From Chrysomallon squamiferum (lineage: Eukaryota; Mollusca; Gastropoda; Neomphalida; Peltospiridae), in the NCBI GenBank assembly GCA_012295275.1, contig CM022673.1, positions 20,412,913 to 20,476,912 on the forward strand: a DNA stretch of 64,000 nt. Direction: 5' to 3'. A program made the translations under genes and the position numbers. Position 1 is the stretch's first letter. Every line of letters begins with the position of its first letter. Positions 12,532-29,585 of the stretch are shown piece by piece. The notes under the pieces were generated by a model. That model was not told the DNA's origin and did no database searches. It saw only the letters and a program-made list of their open reading frames with translations.

Positions 12532-13560
12532 TCACTTTCCACAGGTGGTTGGTTGTTCGTTCATTTCTATGGTATCTATCAACTTCTGTGTTGTTGTTGT
12601 CGGATTAACTCTTTCGGGTGGAGTTACCAGTGTGATACCTTGTCTTTCGGGGTGCAACGCAAAATCGTCACTCCTTATATGATCAGTATGTCTATGCCAT
12701 ACAATACCAGGTGTAACTGACACCTTTCTACAACAGACGAGCAAAGTTATCTGTCCATTAAGGATATCTGACATGGGGAATTCGAGTTATTATTTCTCGG
12801 CGGCTTCGAGCAAAATTCTTGGAAGAATTACATGAAGGACATTTAGGTATCTGCAAGAAGAAAACATTGGCTCGAAGTTATGTCTGTTGGCCAAACAATG
12901 ATGAAGAACTTGAAAACGTTTCTAAGCATTTTCTGGTCGTCAGTAGAATAACCCCATACCAGCGGAATCACCTGTATATGCAGATTTCGCAGATCTGTGC
13001 AATCTTTGAAACAAGTATTATATGCTTCAAGATCAAGTAACGGTTCGATTTTGCAAAGACTGTCACAGTTCCTTCTATCCTATCGAAGGACTCCACAAAC
13101 AACAACCAATGGAACATCGACAAAACTGTTAATGGGTCACGAACTGAATATTCAGTTGAACTATGAAAAGTCGAGTTCAGACAGTAGATTAAACAAGATG
13201 GAATTGACCTACAACCAGCTACTGAATAAACTAGTAGCAGTGAAGGGCACATTGAATCCGCACATTATCATGATAGCTTTCGAAATTGCATCGAAAAATG
13301 CATTTTAACGGGTTTTCCTCGGCTGTACTGTGACTGGATTCTTCTTTGATTTGAGCCAATGAAATTCTGGACATGTATAGACAATTTAAAGTGTGAACAA
13401 ATAATGAATGAACTGGAAATAAACCAGATGATTGGCGGGGAAGCACCTCAACCACTTCGTCAAAAATACCAAGAGCTTCATTGGGTTTGTTGAGCCTGGT
13501 CATACAGCGTGAAAACCAGCACACCTGGACTATTTGCATGGAATAGCACACAACATAAAC
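12532..13560. mobile_element. Scrambled Gypsy-type retrotransposon remnant (integrase region)
   Basis: The + strand at 12819-12935 encodes an H2C2-type integrase zinc-binding region (HEGHLGICKKKTLARSY, CWPN). The + strand at 13040-13180 encodes a stretch typical of the integrase core end (LQRLSQFLLSYRRTPQTTTN). The - strand at 12774-12532 encodes what looks like the integrase C-terminal tail (VTPGIVWHRHTDHIRSDD). Two parts in one orientation with the tail inverted in front of them means internal rearrangement or nested elements. The region to 13560 is shared with copy 2 but not interpretable. No LTRs are recognised. Inactive. Confidence 0.65.
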
Positions 13561-13948
13561 TGAAGTGTTAATGAACTCCTAAAGACGTGCGCTATAGCTG
13601 AACTTGTACTTGTGAATCAACTGATGCTATACAGAACTATGGACAGACTGCTCTGAATTTCATTTGAAGTATTAAGAAACTTGTCCATATACATGTATAT
13701 ATGTCGTTATGCCTGACAATCATTACTGGAAGAAAAGGCGAAGGAAAGTTGTCCGGAAGTTGTGATAGGCCCTGTCGAACTAAGGGAGATAACAAATATA
13801 TAAACTTGATAACATTCGGATTTGCTAGATTTAATTCCCTTAGAAATATTAACTCCAAGAAATGATTGATGTAACAAATTATAATACTGTTTTAGTGTAG
13901 CTTTAAAACCTCGTATCAGTGGTGAAGACGAAAATACATTATTATTAT

Positions 13949-14028
<80 letters not shown>
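13949..14028. repeat. (TAG)n trinucleotide tract
   Basis: About 80 bases of uninterrupted GTA repeat. In the second copy of this block the corresponding tract (38072-38134) is TTA, so the motif differs between duplicates. Confidence 0.95.
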
Positions 14029-14290
14029 TTGTAGATGAAATTGTTCTTTTTGTCGTGCATATACATGTACAACATCTTCTGATAACTAATCTTTATTTAT
14101 CAATATAATTATCAAATATATTAACAATACTGATGCAAAGAGATAGGAAATGGCAGTCATCGAAATATTTTACTGAAAATATCTCAAAAGTTTATCTGTT
14201 GATTTTTTCTTGTGCTTCTATCGTTAGAATATATTTAAACTATTTTGTGTGCAATTAGACCAGCAGTGTATTCATAGGCTATATATATAT

Positions 14291-15775
14291 ATACTGTGCC
14301 AAATAAGTTTACAATTACATAAAAGATAAGAAATACAGACAACCTAATTGGATGGTTAATTTATTTTATTGATACAGCATTTCTGAATGTAACCAGCAGT
14401 AATACGTTGTCACGGTGTCATCGTCGTTACTTTAATGTCACCTGATGAAACGGAGGGCTACATCTACCAAAATGGGGAAACAGGCTCACCAGTGAGTGTG
14501 TGCACCAACGGCACTGATGACAGCAGTACATGGTCGTCTCATGCTTCTAATGAGAGTATTAATCTATCAGTAACTGTGTTCCATTCTCGGTTCTCTTAAT
14601 TTGTAGTCATGGATATTAAGATATGAGAATGCTTTTCGTGTACCATACGGCCATGTAGCACCCATGCATGGTCAATTGGGGACAAGTCAGGAGACTTTGG
14701 TGGCCAGTTCAATACTTATATGGGTTCCCGTTGAAGAAGATTAGTGGTTAGCCTAGAGGTATGTGGTCTAGAGTTGTCATATTGCAACAGAAAGCCAGAA
14801 TGCTGCTGTAGGAATGGAAGGACCACTGGTGTAGTGATATCACAGTAACGTTGAACAGCCATGTTTCCGTGAATGAAAAAAGATCTGTTTTACCTCCACC
14901 ATGAATGCCGGCCCATGACGCTGCCACCGCCATATAGGTCATCCTGAATGACGTCTGCATGATATCATTCTACCCCTAACGTCAGTACATTACGCCTACA
15001 ATCCGCAATCTGAACCTAAAACCTGGATTCGTCTGTGAAATATGTCTGATCTCAATGTCTGCGTCGCCAATGTCGGTGTATTCTGGCCTATCTCAGACGT
15101 TGCTGAGTGTGACGCGCTGTCAGGGAAACAAGCTACAACAGGGCGACGTGCTTGTAATCCAGCAGCATGAAGACGGATACGGATAGTTTGAGCATGAATT
15201 CTAGTACCTGGTAGTCTGCTGCAATGTACGAGCTAAACGTGGAGCACTTTCCAACCTGTGACGTCGAGGTGACGTCACTAAATATCTATCTTCTCTTGGA
15301 ATATTTAATCACGGTCTACCAGAACATCTATCTTCTCTTGGAATATTTAATCGCGGTCTACCAGAACGTGGTCGATCTCGCACTAGCCCAGTTTGGTGTA
15401 CGCGTCATCGGAGTCGTGATCCGTACATTCGTGTATGCGTTGGCCGCCGTTAAGGCGTCCCATTGCTTCATGACATTGATTTTCCGACAAGCCTGGACGG
15501 CGACCCATTATAACAGGATAAATTCTTCCTTTTGTTTTGGACAATGTTGGTTCAGTGCATCAAAATATGATTTCAATATCCGCATTGAGCGTGCTTTTCT
15601 GACAACACGAGCGCACTGTTTTTGCAGGTGCAGTAGACATAACGGCGTGCGAGATTCTCAAATGGTGTTCTATTCATTACCCAAAGCTACAGGGCATTAC
15701 CAAGTTTTGTCACTTTAATTTATTTGGAAGCAACATTCATTTGCAAAAACTTGCTAAACTTTTTTGGTTAAGTAT
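14291..15775 (-). mobile_element. Tc1/mariner-type transposon with degenerate transposase
   Basis: The left end ATACTGTGCCAAATAAGTTTA (14291) and the right end TAAACTTTTTTGGTTAAGTAT (reading to 15775) form imperfect terminal inverted repeats next to TA. Broken transposase frames run on the - strand from about 15508 (MGRRPGLSENQCHEAMGRLN) through a DDE core region (SWAGIHGGGKTDLF at about 14900; NMTTLDH/PHTS near 14760; PPKSPDLSPIDHAW near 14690). Many stops; inactive. The element is duplicated in shortened form at 38610-39440. Confidence 0.75.
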
Positions 15776-16109
15776 ATCCATACTTATGAAATTCCTAATA
15801 ACATTTTCAAATCCTGAATACTGTATCTGTTTATTGATTTGCTTAGTCTGTAATGTTTTAACGCCGTTACAGTCTATTCCCAAGACGTCTCTGTTTGTGA
15901 CGTTTTACATTTCATCAATAATTGCACAATACATCTTCATATGTGTCTGTTGCACTAGTCGCTATTTCATATAGTGTATGATTTGTTCTGCAAGCAAAGG
16001 TTGTGTCTTCAAGATCTATAGCTATATCGCTCTTCTATATATATTTATGTATACATTTGAAATTAACTATCTAATATCAGTACCTTTCGATTAGTAATAA
16101 TAATAATAA

Positions 16110-16140
<31 letters not shown>

Positions 16141-16270
16141 AAGAAAAATAATAATAGTAGTAGTAGTAATAGTAGTAGTAGTAGTAGTAGAAATAATTGT
16201 AGTAATATTAGTTGTAGTTATTACTATAGATAGGTGATTCTTTATTGTTTTCGTTTCTTTTTGTTTTCAG
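15776..16270. other. Spacer with AAG and TAG microsatellites
   Basis: No gene. AAT, AAG and TAG tracts occupy 16096-16190. Ends at the polypyrimidine tract and CAG of the GON pseudogene exon. Confidence 0.7.
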
Positions 16271-19895
<3,625 letters not shown>

Positions 19896-20009
19896 TGTTT
19901 GTTTTTATATGTGTGTGGCCAGCTGACTAAGCTACATGTACATTAAACAATGAATGAATAAAATAAATGTAACAAATGATAATGAGCATAATTGTTATGC
20001 CATAAACTA

Positions 20010-20619
20010 AGGTTTTATAGTCCCTTTAATTGACAAACATCATCTAGATGCATATTTGTCTGTCTGTACGACGTTTAATGTGCATACAAAAAAATGTGCT
20101 TCTCTTCTCAGACACAGGAACAGCGCTAAACTCAATCAGTTGTAACAGATTCCTACTCAAGACAAAGATGTTAAATAAATAAAGAAATTACTAATTTTGA
20201 CATGCTTTCAAATCTTCGGTATATTACTTTTATGTGTTGGAATTCTACCAAAACTGTTTAACGCGACCAACCATCAAGTGAATCCTTCTGACCACTGTAA
20301 ATTACATGGACCATATTATATCTTAATTTTTATGAACAGTAAGTTTGAACTATACCATCGATCTACACGTACAGATTAAGTGTCTTGTTTATTGAGTCAA
20401 AGTTTTCAAATGGTATCATAAAAATTTAAAAACATAAATTTTGCAGCAAATTAGATAATGACCCCAATCCCCATTTTTGTAATGGTCTTGCATTCATCCA
20501 AGAAACTTTCTGTTACAAAAGGAAAAGAAAAATCGAATATATCTTTGAAATGTATATATAAAAAAATTATTTAAAAAAATCGAATAATAGTATTTTTATA
20601 AATCGGGCTCATAATTATA

Positions 20620-20620
<1 letters not shown>
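20010..20620. repeat. Segment inverted relative to its duplicate
   Basis: Flanks on both sides align in direct orientation with the second unit, but this segment matches 43670-44215 only as reverse complement (AATTGACAAACATCATCTAG here, CTAGATGATGTTTGTCAATT there). No gene. Confidence 0.8.
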
Positions 20621-20699
<79 letters not shown>

Positions 20700-22150
20700 A
20701 GTCATAAAAACAACAATTACAACCACAACAACAGCAATAAAGGCCAACAAAAACAAAAATTGAAACTGAATTCTGATTTGTTTTGCAGAGTATGCCGATC
20801 CGAATGTTGGAGAATTATTTAAATTTTAATTTTTATTTTGATATTTTTTTTAATAGAAATAAAACAACAAATATAAGGTCTACTTCTTCAAACTGAAAAA
20901 TTGTAGTCCTTGATATTCCTAACACCTAAATATTATTTCAATTAAAAATAATTATAAAGTCGTGTTTTTGACAGAATATATAGATTATCGCAATTATTAA
21001 CAGTATTTGTAACAGCTACCTTTGAGCTTTGATCTTGGATGAGGGTAAACCTGAAAGTTGTAGTAGAAAGGAAGCGGCGTGCGGAAAGCGGTATTCCGCT
21101 GTACAGTCTAAATATGCGACTGGATCAGGACAGTGTCATTTGTCACAGTTTGATTCCTTCAGAAACAAGTCCAACCGTTCTAAAAATTCTGCAGGAACAT
21201 TTCTTTCAACAGTGACGTCATAATAGCCCATATGCCGTTAGCGCCGACACTAAAGTTAATAAATATACAATAAACCTGTTTATTGCATGTTCATGGCAAT
21301 ATTAATTTTCTTTCATAGCTCTAACAGGAAACATTTTAGTCACATTAGTACTCTGTCTGAAGCCAGTATCGATACTGGCTTAACAGTATTTATAAGTATT
21401 GTGAAGAAAGAACTGGATGTTGTCTTTGATAGTAAATACTTTGTCCGAATAATCTCTATTATATTTATATAAAACCTTTACCTGCATGATAAGGAACAAT
21501 AGTGTGACGATCATTTCTACACGAGTGAACACGTTATTTTATCATTATTATTACTTTTTTTATAGCAGCAGAAAAGAAATGTATTGGATTTTGTAAAATT
21601 CTTTAACAGTGAAGGAATATTCAGATGACCCAGTCGGAGTGTAGTGCCTGTCCCTTAAACAAACTTTCCTTCCTGCGTCAGAGGAAAAGGTGACAAACAG
21701 AAAGGTTACTTTCCTAAATGAATTTGGCTAAGAAAAGACATGACCTAAATGTCCAGACCCATACCACCTAGAGCCAGAACTGCCACATGTAAGGAAATTG
21801 TAATATTAATATTATGAGTTAATTATAAAGCATAGCTGAAATACATGAGACAGAGCTGTGGGTGAAGACGCTGCTAATTCTGAAACTGTTAGAAATCATA
21901 ATAACATGTAACAAAAATCAAAATTGAAAAGGAAAACAAAAGTTGCTGCAACGTTATATCTCTCTGTAAATAAATGGCAGTTCGCTAACACTAAGTTATA
22001 AAATACTGTTCTATCATTTTTCGTTTGTAAAATGCCAAACTATTCTGCTGTTTTATTTGATGCTTGAGCGAGAAACCATTCTGATTTATAACTAGATGAA
22101 TAATGCATAGCTAGTCTTCCATTTATTGAAATGATAAATACAAATAGACA
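20621..22150. other. Duplicated flank upstream of GPCR2
   Basis: TTA tract at 20627-20697, then AT-rich sequence matching 45560-46560 and 48560-49810. No convincing gene. The unidentified exon module present at 46774 and 56379 is absent: the homologous flank passes straight from about 21545 to 21565. Confidence 0.6.
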
Positions 22151-22350
22151 CATGACTATTTAGTAGGCGGAGTTTATTTTCCGAATATAAAAGCATTCAT
22201 TTTGAATATCAGTTGTGTTGCAGCATCTCAAATTAAAATAAATAAATAATTAACAAAGACCATTTCAATCTTCTGTGGATATTGGAAAAACGTTCATTTT
22301 CTTTTACGACAGTGCATCTGTAAGTAGGTAACGCAGAGTAGTAGAAAGCT
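22151..22350 (+). promoter_or_regulatory. GPCR2 core promoter and 5' UTR exon
   Basis: CATGACTATTTAGTAGGCGG at 22151, TATAAAAG at 22186-22193, initiator ATCAGTTG with the A at 22211, and a leader ending AGAAAGCT at 22350 before the donor GTAAGTATTA. The intron (22351-23148) ends TTTTTCAG, giving a spliced leader of about 150 bases. This is the cleanest copy: the TATA-to-initiator spacing is about 25 bases. Confidence 0.75.
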
Positions 22351-23161
22351 GTAAGTATTATAATGACTTTTATAAATGTGACTTAAAAGCGTATGTAGAC
22401 AATAATTTAATGAAGAAATAACGTATTTTTTATAAATGTAATAGAAAACGGTATTTATCATAAATGCAAACTGCTTTTATGTTGTTGGTTTTGCTGTTTT
22501 TGTTCTTGGCAATGATGTCGTTGTTGAAGAGTTTTCGTTTATAGTTCAATTTCGAGTGTTTTTTCATGCTTAAATCTTGCGATAATTAATTTTCTTTGGA
22601 ATTGTTAATAACAGATACAACTGAATTTTTGATTTTTGATTTTGCATTTTGCTAGCAACACTGTCAAGTATATTGTATAATCAGTATTTAGTCATCTAGC
22701 AAAGTATATCGCATTATAAGTATTTAATCATCTACCCTAGTATATTATATTATCACTATTTAGTCATCTTCCCAAATATTTCTTATTTTTCAGTATTTAT
22801 CCAGATATGATTATATAAAAATAATTCATTACGAGGCATCTTTATTAATTAATCCTGCATCTGAAAACACTAATAACGCGCTATTTAAAGTTAAATGAGA
22901 TTTTATTTTTCAAGTAAATTACCCTGGATGCGTCTGTATTAAATATTAATGATACTAACATGATAAACCACTTCAAAATCCAAATGGAATCCTTATAGCT
23001 CTTAGTAATACAAACTTTATTATAATTATGATCACAAATATTTATAGTTTGACTCTTGTTTGTGACAGAATTTTGTATTTCTTTTTCTGAATTTGTTCAA
23101 AATATTTACTGTACATCTTTACACGTATCTTACTGACTGCTTTTTCAGGTTCAGTATAAAG

Positions 23162-24178
23162 ATGAGCAGCGAGGAATATGACTGTGAAGCTATTTACAAC
23201 GAATTAGCAGCTTCTTCACCAGCGCCATTGTCTGACACTCAGACAGATCTCTATTGTGTATTTCAGCTCTTCTTTATTGCTGTTACAATAACTGGTAACA
23301 GTCTCGTTATAACATCTATATTAAAATTTCCTTATCTGCGCAAACGTCAGAACGTCCATGTTGCAGTTCTGGCTCTAGCAGATATGGATTTGACAATTTT
23401 CGTCATGCCTCTTCACGTCTATGAAAGATGGAATGGAAATTTTGATTTGCCACAATGGGTTTGTGTCTTCAGAAATATTTTTGATGCTACTTTGAACCAG
23501 ATATCCATCTTAAATCTGTGCATTCTTTCTGTCGAGCGCTATCTTGCTGTTTGTCGTCCTTTCACACATCAGAAAATTACTCCTACCATGACCACATGTA
23601 CAGCAATTTTTAGCTGGGCTTTTCCTTTGTCTACTATGGCTGTTTACTTCGGGACTGGAATGAACATGATTGGCCTGGAAGATTATAACTTTTGTCTTAT
23701 GATAGCAAAAATTTGTCCGTATCTTCAGACTAAATGGAGTGCCTATTTACAAGTTGTGTATGTTGCTGTTGTACCAATGACGATTATTCTGATCCTTTAC
23801 GTGAAAATATTCCAGAAGGCAAAAGAGCACGCCCGTGCAATCCGATCTTTGACCGTTACGGAGGATGACAAGAAAAAGAGAAAAGCTTTTACAGGAAACA
23901 CCAAGGCAGCTCGTACACTCTCAATAGTTATCGGTGTATTCTATTTCTGTTGGCTGCCTGTTGTCGTTCTTGCTTTGGTGGACGTAACCACTGAATACAA
24001 GGTCATTCCGCGTATAATTGTAATTTTGTTTGTTTGGCTGGCGTATCTAAACTCTTTGATGAATCCATTCCTGTATTATCTGTTCAGCCAGGATTTCAAA
24101 ACAGCTTTCAGACAGATTTTCCATTGCAAGTCAAGAACAGTTAGAGACATCACTTTAACATCTACAAACACTGCTTAG
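23162..24178 (+). CDS. GPCR copy 2, intact class A aminergic-like orphan receptor
   Basis: A 338-residue seven-transmembrane receptor in one coding exon. The ATG lies 13 bases after the acceptor at 23148; upstream in-frame codons belong to the intron. Hallmarks (Ballesteros numbering): N1.50 (GNSL), D2.50 (LALAD), C3.25, D3.32, ERY at 3.49-3.51, W4.50, P5.50, F6.44 and CWLP at 6.47-6.50, W7.40, Y7.43, NPFLY at 7.49-7.53, and a helix 8 with a possible palmitoylation cysteine (FHCK). D3.32, W7.40 and Y7.43 are the usual amine-binding signature, but TM5 lacks catechol-type serines and 6.51/6.52 are Val-Val instead of Phe-Phe. The N-terminal Cys8 and two ECL2 cysteines resemble the extra disulfide of trace-amine receptors. 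Probable plasma-membrane receptor; ligand unknown. Distinct changes in TM2 (MDLTIF) and at GNF93. Confidence 0.95.
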   Translation: MSSEEYDCEAIYNELAASSPAPLSDTQTDLYCVFQLFFIAVTITGNSLVITSILKFPYLRKRQNVHVAVLALADMDLTIFVMPLHVYERWNGNFDLPQWVCVFRNIFDATLNQISILNLCILSVERYLAVCRPFTHQKITPTMTTCTAIFSWAFPLSTMAVYFGTGMNMIGLEDYNFCLMIAKICPYLQTKWSAYLQVVYVAVVPMTIILILYVKIFQKAKEHARAIRSLTVTEDDKKKRKAFTGNTKAARTLSIVIGVFYFCWLPVVVLALVDVTTEYKVIPRIIVILFVWLAYLNSLMNPFLYYLFSQDFKTAFRQIFHCKSRTVRDITLTSTNTA

Positions 24179-26108
24179 TAAAAAAAAATAATAATAATAA
24201 AGTAAAAAAAAAAAACACATGTATTTGAAATATATCATTAGAGAAATAATATTATTTTTATAGTTGTTGTTATTGTTTTTGTTGTTGTTTCTGTTCTATT
24301 TGTCTGATATGTAGAATGTTTTGATTTATAACGTCAATGTTAATAGTTCCGATTAATGATATTTTATGAATTAACATTTCATGTTCTCATCCATGTTTAT
24401 TTTCGATGATGATAATAGTTCAGTTTCGTATACTATATTGTTCTGAACTTTTACCTCACCCTGTTTTTAGTTTTAAAACCCGTTTTCTAATTATTTTATT
24501 AACTGTAAATTTGTTTCCTGAATAATTCTGCATATTTTTGTTACAAATTAATTATGCTAACAACATTAATGCATGTCTGAGCAAATCATTAAAGGAAGCG
24601 ATGATCCAATACAAAATTTAGAGGACATACAACATATATATATCTGTAGCAAGACATAACGATGGTGATTATAACTTCAAACACGTTAGTGTACAACTTA
24701 TTAGATTCAGAACTCATTAAGAATCCAAATAAGCGATAACGTTATTCTTCGAAACCTACGTTACCTACATTCTGTATTCTAGAAAGTAAAAGCTCCGCGC
24801 TTATTTTTCTAATTGCATTCACGAGTTTGGGATCAAATATTCCCTAAGTTCTCAAATGGAAATATATGCAGAGACACAAACAATGAAATATTATCTTACA
24901 TTATTTTATAAAAAGTGTTTCATTTATATTTATAATTTTCATTTGTATGTGTATTTATATATATAATTTTCAGAATGGCAGAATGAAGGAAATTTAAAAT
25001 AATATTCCATAAATACTATTGACCCAAATTTATTTCTTAGTTGTAAAATATCTGGTAAAACGTCTGAGCTAATAATAACAACAATTATTTCATTGTCGCT
25101 CTTTTTGCCCTGCTAATTTAGTCTAATCTGATCATTATCATTACTGATTCAGTTCTACTCTTTTATTAAACTTTCTTCATCAAAAAATATGTTTATTTAA
25201 TGTTTGTCATATGAACAAACAGACTCAGTATATTCTACATACTTCCAGATAATTTGTTTCTCTTTTAGCTATAACGAAGAGTTATAAAAAAATAAAAAAT
25301 ATCTGGTCGCCGACATATTTTATAGTCACGTGGTATTCAAGTACAGGGTAGATTGATTTTCGTTTCTTGATTTTATTGTCATATTTTGTTATGTTCGATA
25401 ATAGATCGCCCAAAACAATCAATAATAATAATGTCGAAATAAAAGTAGTCAATTATGCTCATAACAAAAAAGTAGTTAGGTATAGTCATAACAAAATGGT
25501 AGTAAAGAAATAATTTTGTATGTGTAGAAATGCACATAACAAAGACATTATTAAACCGTGTTTATTATCATAACATACCATTGATGTTATTTAATAAAAG
25601 AAAAGAAAAACAAATGATAAATGATTTAAAATGTAATTAATTATTATGGATCAACATCGGTATCGAGATTTTTGTGTAATTGTTACTTTTCAAATTAAAT
25701 ATCTGACACTATTGATTTCTCAATGAAAAAGAAAGCCAATTACTTCGACATCTGACGTCACATGTGACTTGATGTAATTTTACAGCTAAAATAAAAGAAA
25801 GATGAAATAACGATTACCAAGAAAATGGTCATCTTCAAAGGTGATTTGAGGATTAAATCTGAAGGCAAGAGGGTTTTTTTATTTTATTTTATTTTATTTA
25901 TTTATTTATTTATTTTATTTCATTATTATTATTTTGTGTGTGTGTGTGTTTTTGTTGTTTTTTTTTATTAAGAAGGGATTTTTGAACTGTAATATCATAT
26001 TAGTAAAAAGGCAAGGATTTCGGAATTTCAGAATCCAATCAGTGACAATTAGTTTTTCACTAAGTAATAAATAATTATAACAAACACTACTTTGCAACAT
26101 AAATAAAT

Positions 26109-26112
<4 letters not shown>
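24179..26112. repeat. GPCR2 3' flank, duplicated downstream of GPCR3
   Basis: Pairs with 51796-54206. Contains the conserved 3' segment at about 24750-24830, the repeat block at 25660-25800 and a TTTA tract near 25870-25920. No gene. Confidence 0.7.

Positions 26113-26205
<93 letters not shown>
26113..26205. repeat. (GA)n microsatellite
   Basis: About 93 bases of perfect GA repeat. The homologous tract is 54207-54318. Confidence 0.97.
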
Positions 26206-26207
<2 letters not shown>

Positions 26208-28229
26208 AGTCCATTAGTGAGCCCGCAAGAAGATTTGAACAATGCATGAGTAAAATAAATATCAGATTTTATTATAAGCGTATACCAAAATAAATGAACT
26301 AATTTGTGTTGAAGCACTTTAGTACCTGTACGTTTTATATGCTGATAATTCTTTTTCTTTTTCTTTTTAAAGGGTTTATTGATATTTCTAACGCAGATTG
26401 GAAATGGGCTTGTAGTTATTATTATTTGAATTGTTATTTTATTTTTGTAACACTTTTTTTTTTGAAAGCTTTGGCTGAAGAAACTCGCAGCTAATCAAGT
26501 AATTTTAAATCACTTGCAATGTTATTATTTTAAACCTGTAAAAATTATCCAGTCATTATTGTTATTAGTTGTATAATAATAATAATAAAAGCAAAAAAAG
26601 CAAGAATTGAGAAGAAAGTAAAATTTATTTAGGTAAATCAAAACCTTGATTTTTTAATTACTCTGTAGTATAAGTTACTTAGCAAAAGTCGAACAATTAA
26701 GAAACTATACACATAAGAAAAGATGAACAGGATAAACAATTAAATTAAATTGAGTAAATTAACTTATCGAATCACAAAACAGTAGATTGTATAGTTTAGA
26801 AATTTACATTATCGACAAATTAAGAAATAATATACTTGATTTAAAAGAAATGAAAATAGATACAGAATAACATGTTAAACTTTCTCTCTCCACTTCTGCA
26901 TTTTAAAAATTAATTGTTAAATGAAATCAAGAGAGTCATGAAGGATACATGAAGTAATAGACATTACTGGCAGATGCAAAAACAATATCCTTTAAAACAA
27001 TATTTTTAAACCAATATTTTATTAGGTATACAGTTAATTTCAAGTTTCTGTCAAGCTGATACTAAAAACAAAAACAGAAACCGCTTATGAAGAAAAATAA
27101 ATCACGTAAAAAGCCACAGTTAAATTAAATTTTCTAATGTTCTCCATACATGTGTATGTCAAAAAAATTAACAAGTTTAAACGATATAACGAGCAACGAT
27201 TATATTTGGACTCTAAATGTATAGTTACATCCGTACAGTTCTAAAGAATATAAAGAGTATATATAAAAATTAAACTGTATAACGGAAACAATTGTCTGCT
27301 TCTTCTCTTTCTGTGTCTACGAATACACACACGTGGGAACAACAGCGGTGTTTTCAGCTGGCTCTGAAATTAAAAATTAATTGTGTTAGTCATACCAACA
27401 TCATTTTCCAACCATATACATACTATTGAGAATAATACTTACATTATTTCTAGATTCATTTAGGATATTAAAGTAATCTGATTACGTTTTCGACGAACAT
27501 TTTAAATAAATGGTATTTGAATTGTTTAAAAATTAACATTTAGCGGTACCTATCTCCAAAAATTAAATCAGAGTACTTTTTTGACCATTCTGTCATGTTC
27601 AAGCATAAAATTATGTTCAAACTGAGTAGCGAAATTGTCCAGTTTTGTTTGTAAATACATCGATAGTAATTTAGTACGTAAGAGCTTAGCAGAAAGTTTG
27701 TTTCCCACATTTCATTGATAGATATCCAATAATAAATAAATAAAAATTTATATCAGTTTTATTTGATATCTTTTTTTATATGTATATATTTAATTATGGA
27801 CGTATGTATGTACCTGTATGTGTATATGTATGGATGTGTTAGTGTTAATTTTATATCACCTCGAGTAATGTTAACTCACGTTTCACTTCAAAATCACACA
27901 CACACAAAATGTATGTATTATGCATGTTTGTATCATTGTGTATATGCGTGTATGTGTGCGAGTATAAATATATGTAATAAATAGATATCAAATAAATATA
28001 TGTATGTAGTGTATGTATTGTATATTTGTAATATATGTATTGATGTATCAGTGTATTTGACATGTATATTTTTTATGTCTGTCTGTCTGTATGTATGTAT
28101 AAATGAACGTATTTACATATCTATATATTAATATATGTATTGTACGCATATGTGTATGTATGTGCTAGTGTTAATGTTATACTCACCTCGAATAATATTA
28201 ATTCATATTTGATTTGAAAATTACACAAA

Positions 28230-28288
<59 letters not shown>

Positions 28289-28337
28289 AACACACACACA
28301 CAAACACACGGACACAGACATATAAAATCACAATAAA
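26206..28337. other. Intergenic region downstream of the PAN-CCP-GON gene
   Basis: No gene. 26300-27100 pairs with 54430-55490. 27275-28330 pairs with 9441-9977 and, in inverted orientation, with 55850-56100. A CA tract occupies 28233-28310. Confidence 0.65.
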
Positions 28338-28493
28338 TTAACCATCACCTTGACTCTGTTTTAGTTTCAGCAACATTGTACCGTCTGGATAACATCCTCC
28401 AGGCCATCCTCCGCACAGCAGATCTATCTTTGTGTTGTCTGTGTTTCTCACTGCCTCGCCCCAGTGATTCCAGCCGTGAAATATAAAGTTAAG
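28338..28493 (-). CDS. Exon 5: GON domain C-terminal part
   Basis: 156 bases, phase 0, acceptor TTACAG (28499-28494), ending in TAA. Encodes WGEAVRNTDNTKIDLLCGGW, then GGC and a LLKLKQSQGDG tail. The DNTKID-CGG-C-P order matches the last block of known GON domains (NTKV-CGG-CGKC). Confidence 0.85.
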   Translation of the reverse strand, partial: LNFIFHGWNHWGEAVRNTDNTKIDLLCGGWPGGCYPDGTMLLKLKQSQGDG

Positions 28494-28511
28494 CTGTAAT
28501 AATATAATTAC

Positions 28512-28595
<84 letters not shown>

Positions 28596-28812
28596 ATTCG
28601 AAATCCAACCACATCGTTAGACCTCATTTTTATCCAGCACACATCCAGTATGTATAAATTATTATTTATTATTACAGTTTTTCAGTTAAATACTTAATAC
28701 AAAATAATTATAACAGCTATGTAAATAAACATTTTTATTTTAATAATGTTATTTTAAGTTTCGATTTATATTTTTATCTTTAGAATAAAATTGCTTTAAT
28801 TTTGAATGTTAA

Positions 28813-28874
<62 letters not shown>

Positions 28875-29488
28875 TTTTCCATATTTATATAACTGGTTTT
28901 TCATATTAAGTAAGTTCAAAGGTGTTTTGCAATGTAAACTAATCAACTAAACTATAAAAAGACATGGACGATAAGCAAATAAAAGCAAACTTAACGGTGA
29001 ACAATTAAATCCACGGCCAGTGGCCCTGATAGTGACACAGACTAAGAATTTATATAACAAACTATGCAGACTGAGCGAATATATACATTTTCTGATTTAC
29101 CAGAGGGTCAATCTGCAGTCCTGTGCCAGACACGTCGATGGTGAATGTTCCCTTGGGTCCACAAGACGCTCTCTGGTTATTACTGTGTATGGCGTAACAG
29201 TCATTAGCTTCGCCATATTGCAGTGCAGCACCAGAAACTATGTTTACAAATGTTTTATCGTCCCGTATGATTTCCATTGTCTGGAAAAAGAAATATTTTA
29301 TTTAACGGCTCTCTGAGCACATTTTAAATCTACTGAAATCTTCTAAAAGCTAGTCGTAGGTTTCTGATGGAGACACGTAGTAATCAGATTGATTATACAA
29401 TCAGCGCTTCAAACACACCATCCTTTTTCTGAAATTATTCTTTCCATACCAGCTACATGTTAACAGTCATAAGGAAAATAATTAACAA

Positions 29489-29585
<97 letters not shown>

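Noticed and set aside
15224-15718. 164-codon + strand frame
   Set aside because: Antisense of the Tc1-type transposase N-terminal region, which reads on the - strand.
21029-21223. 64-codon frame in the GPCR2 upstream flank
   Set aside because: Not preserved in the homologous flank at 45960-46080; no domain.
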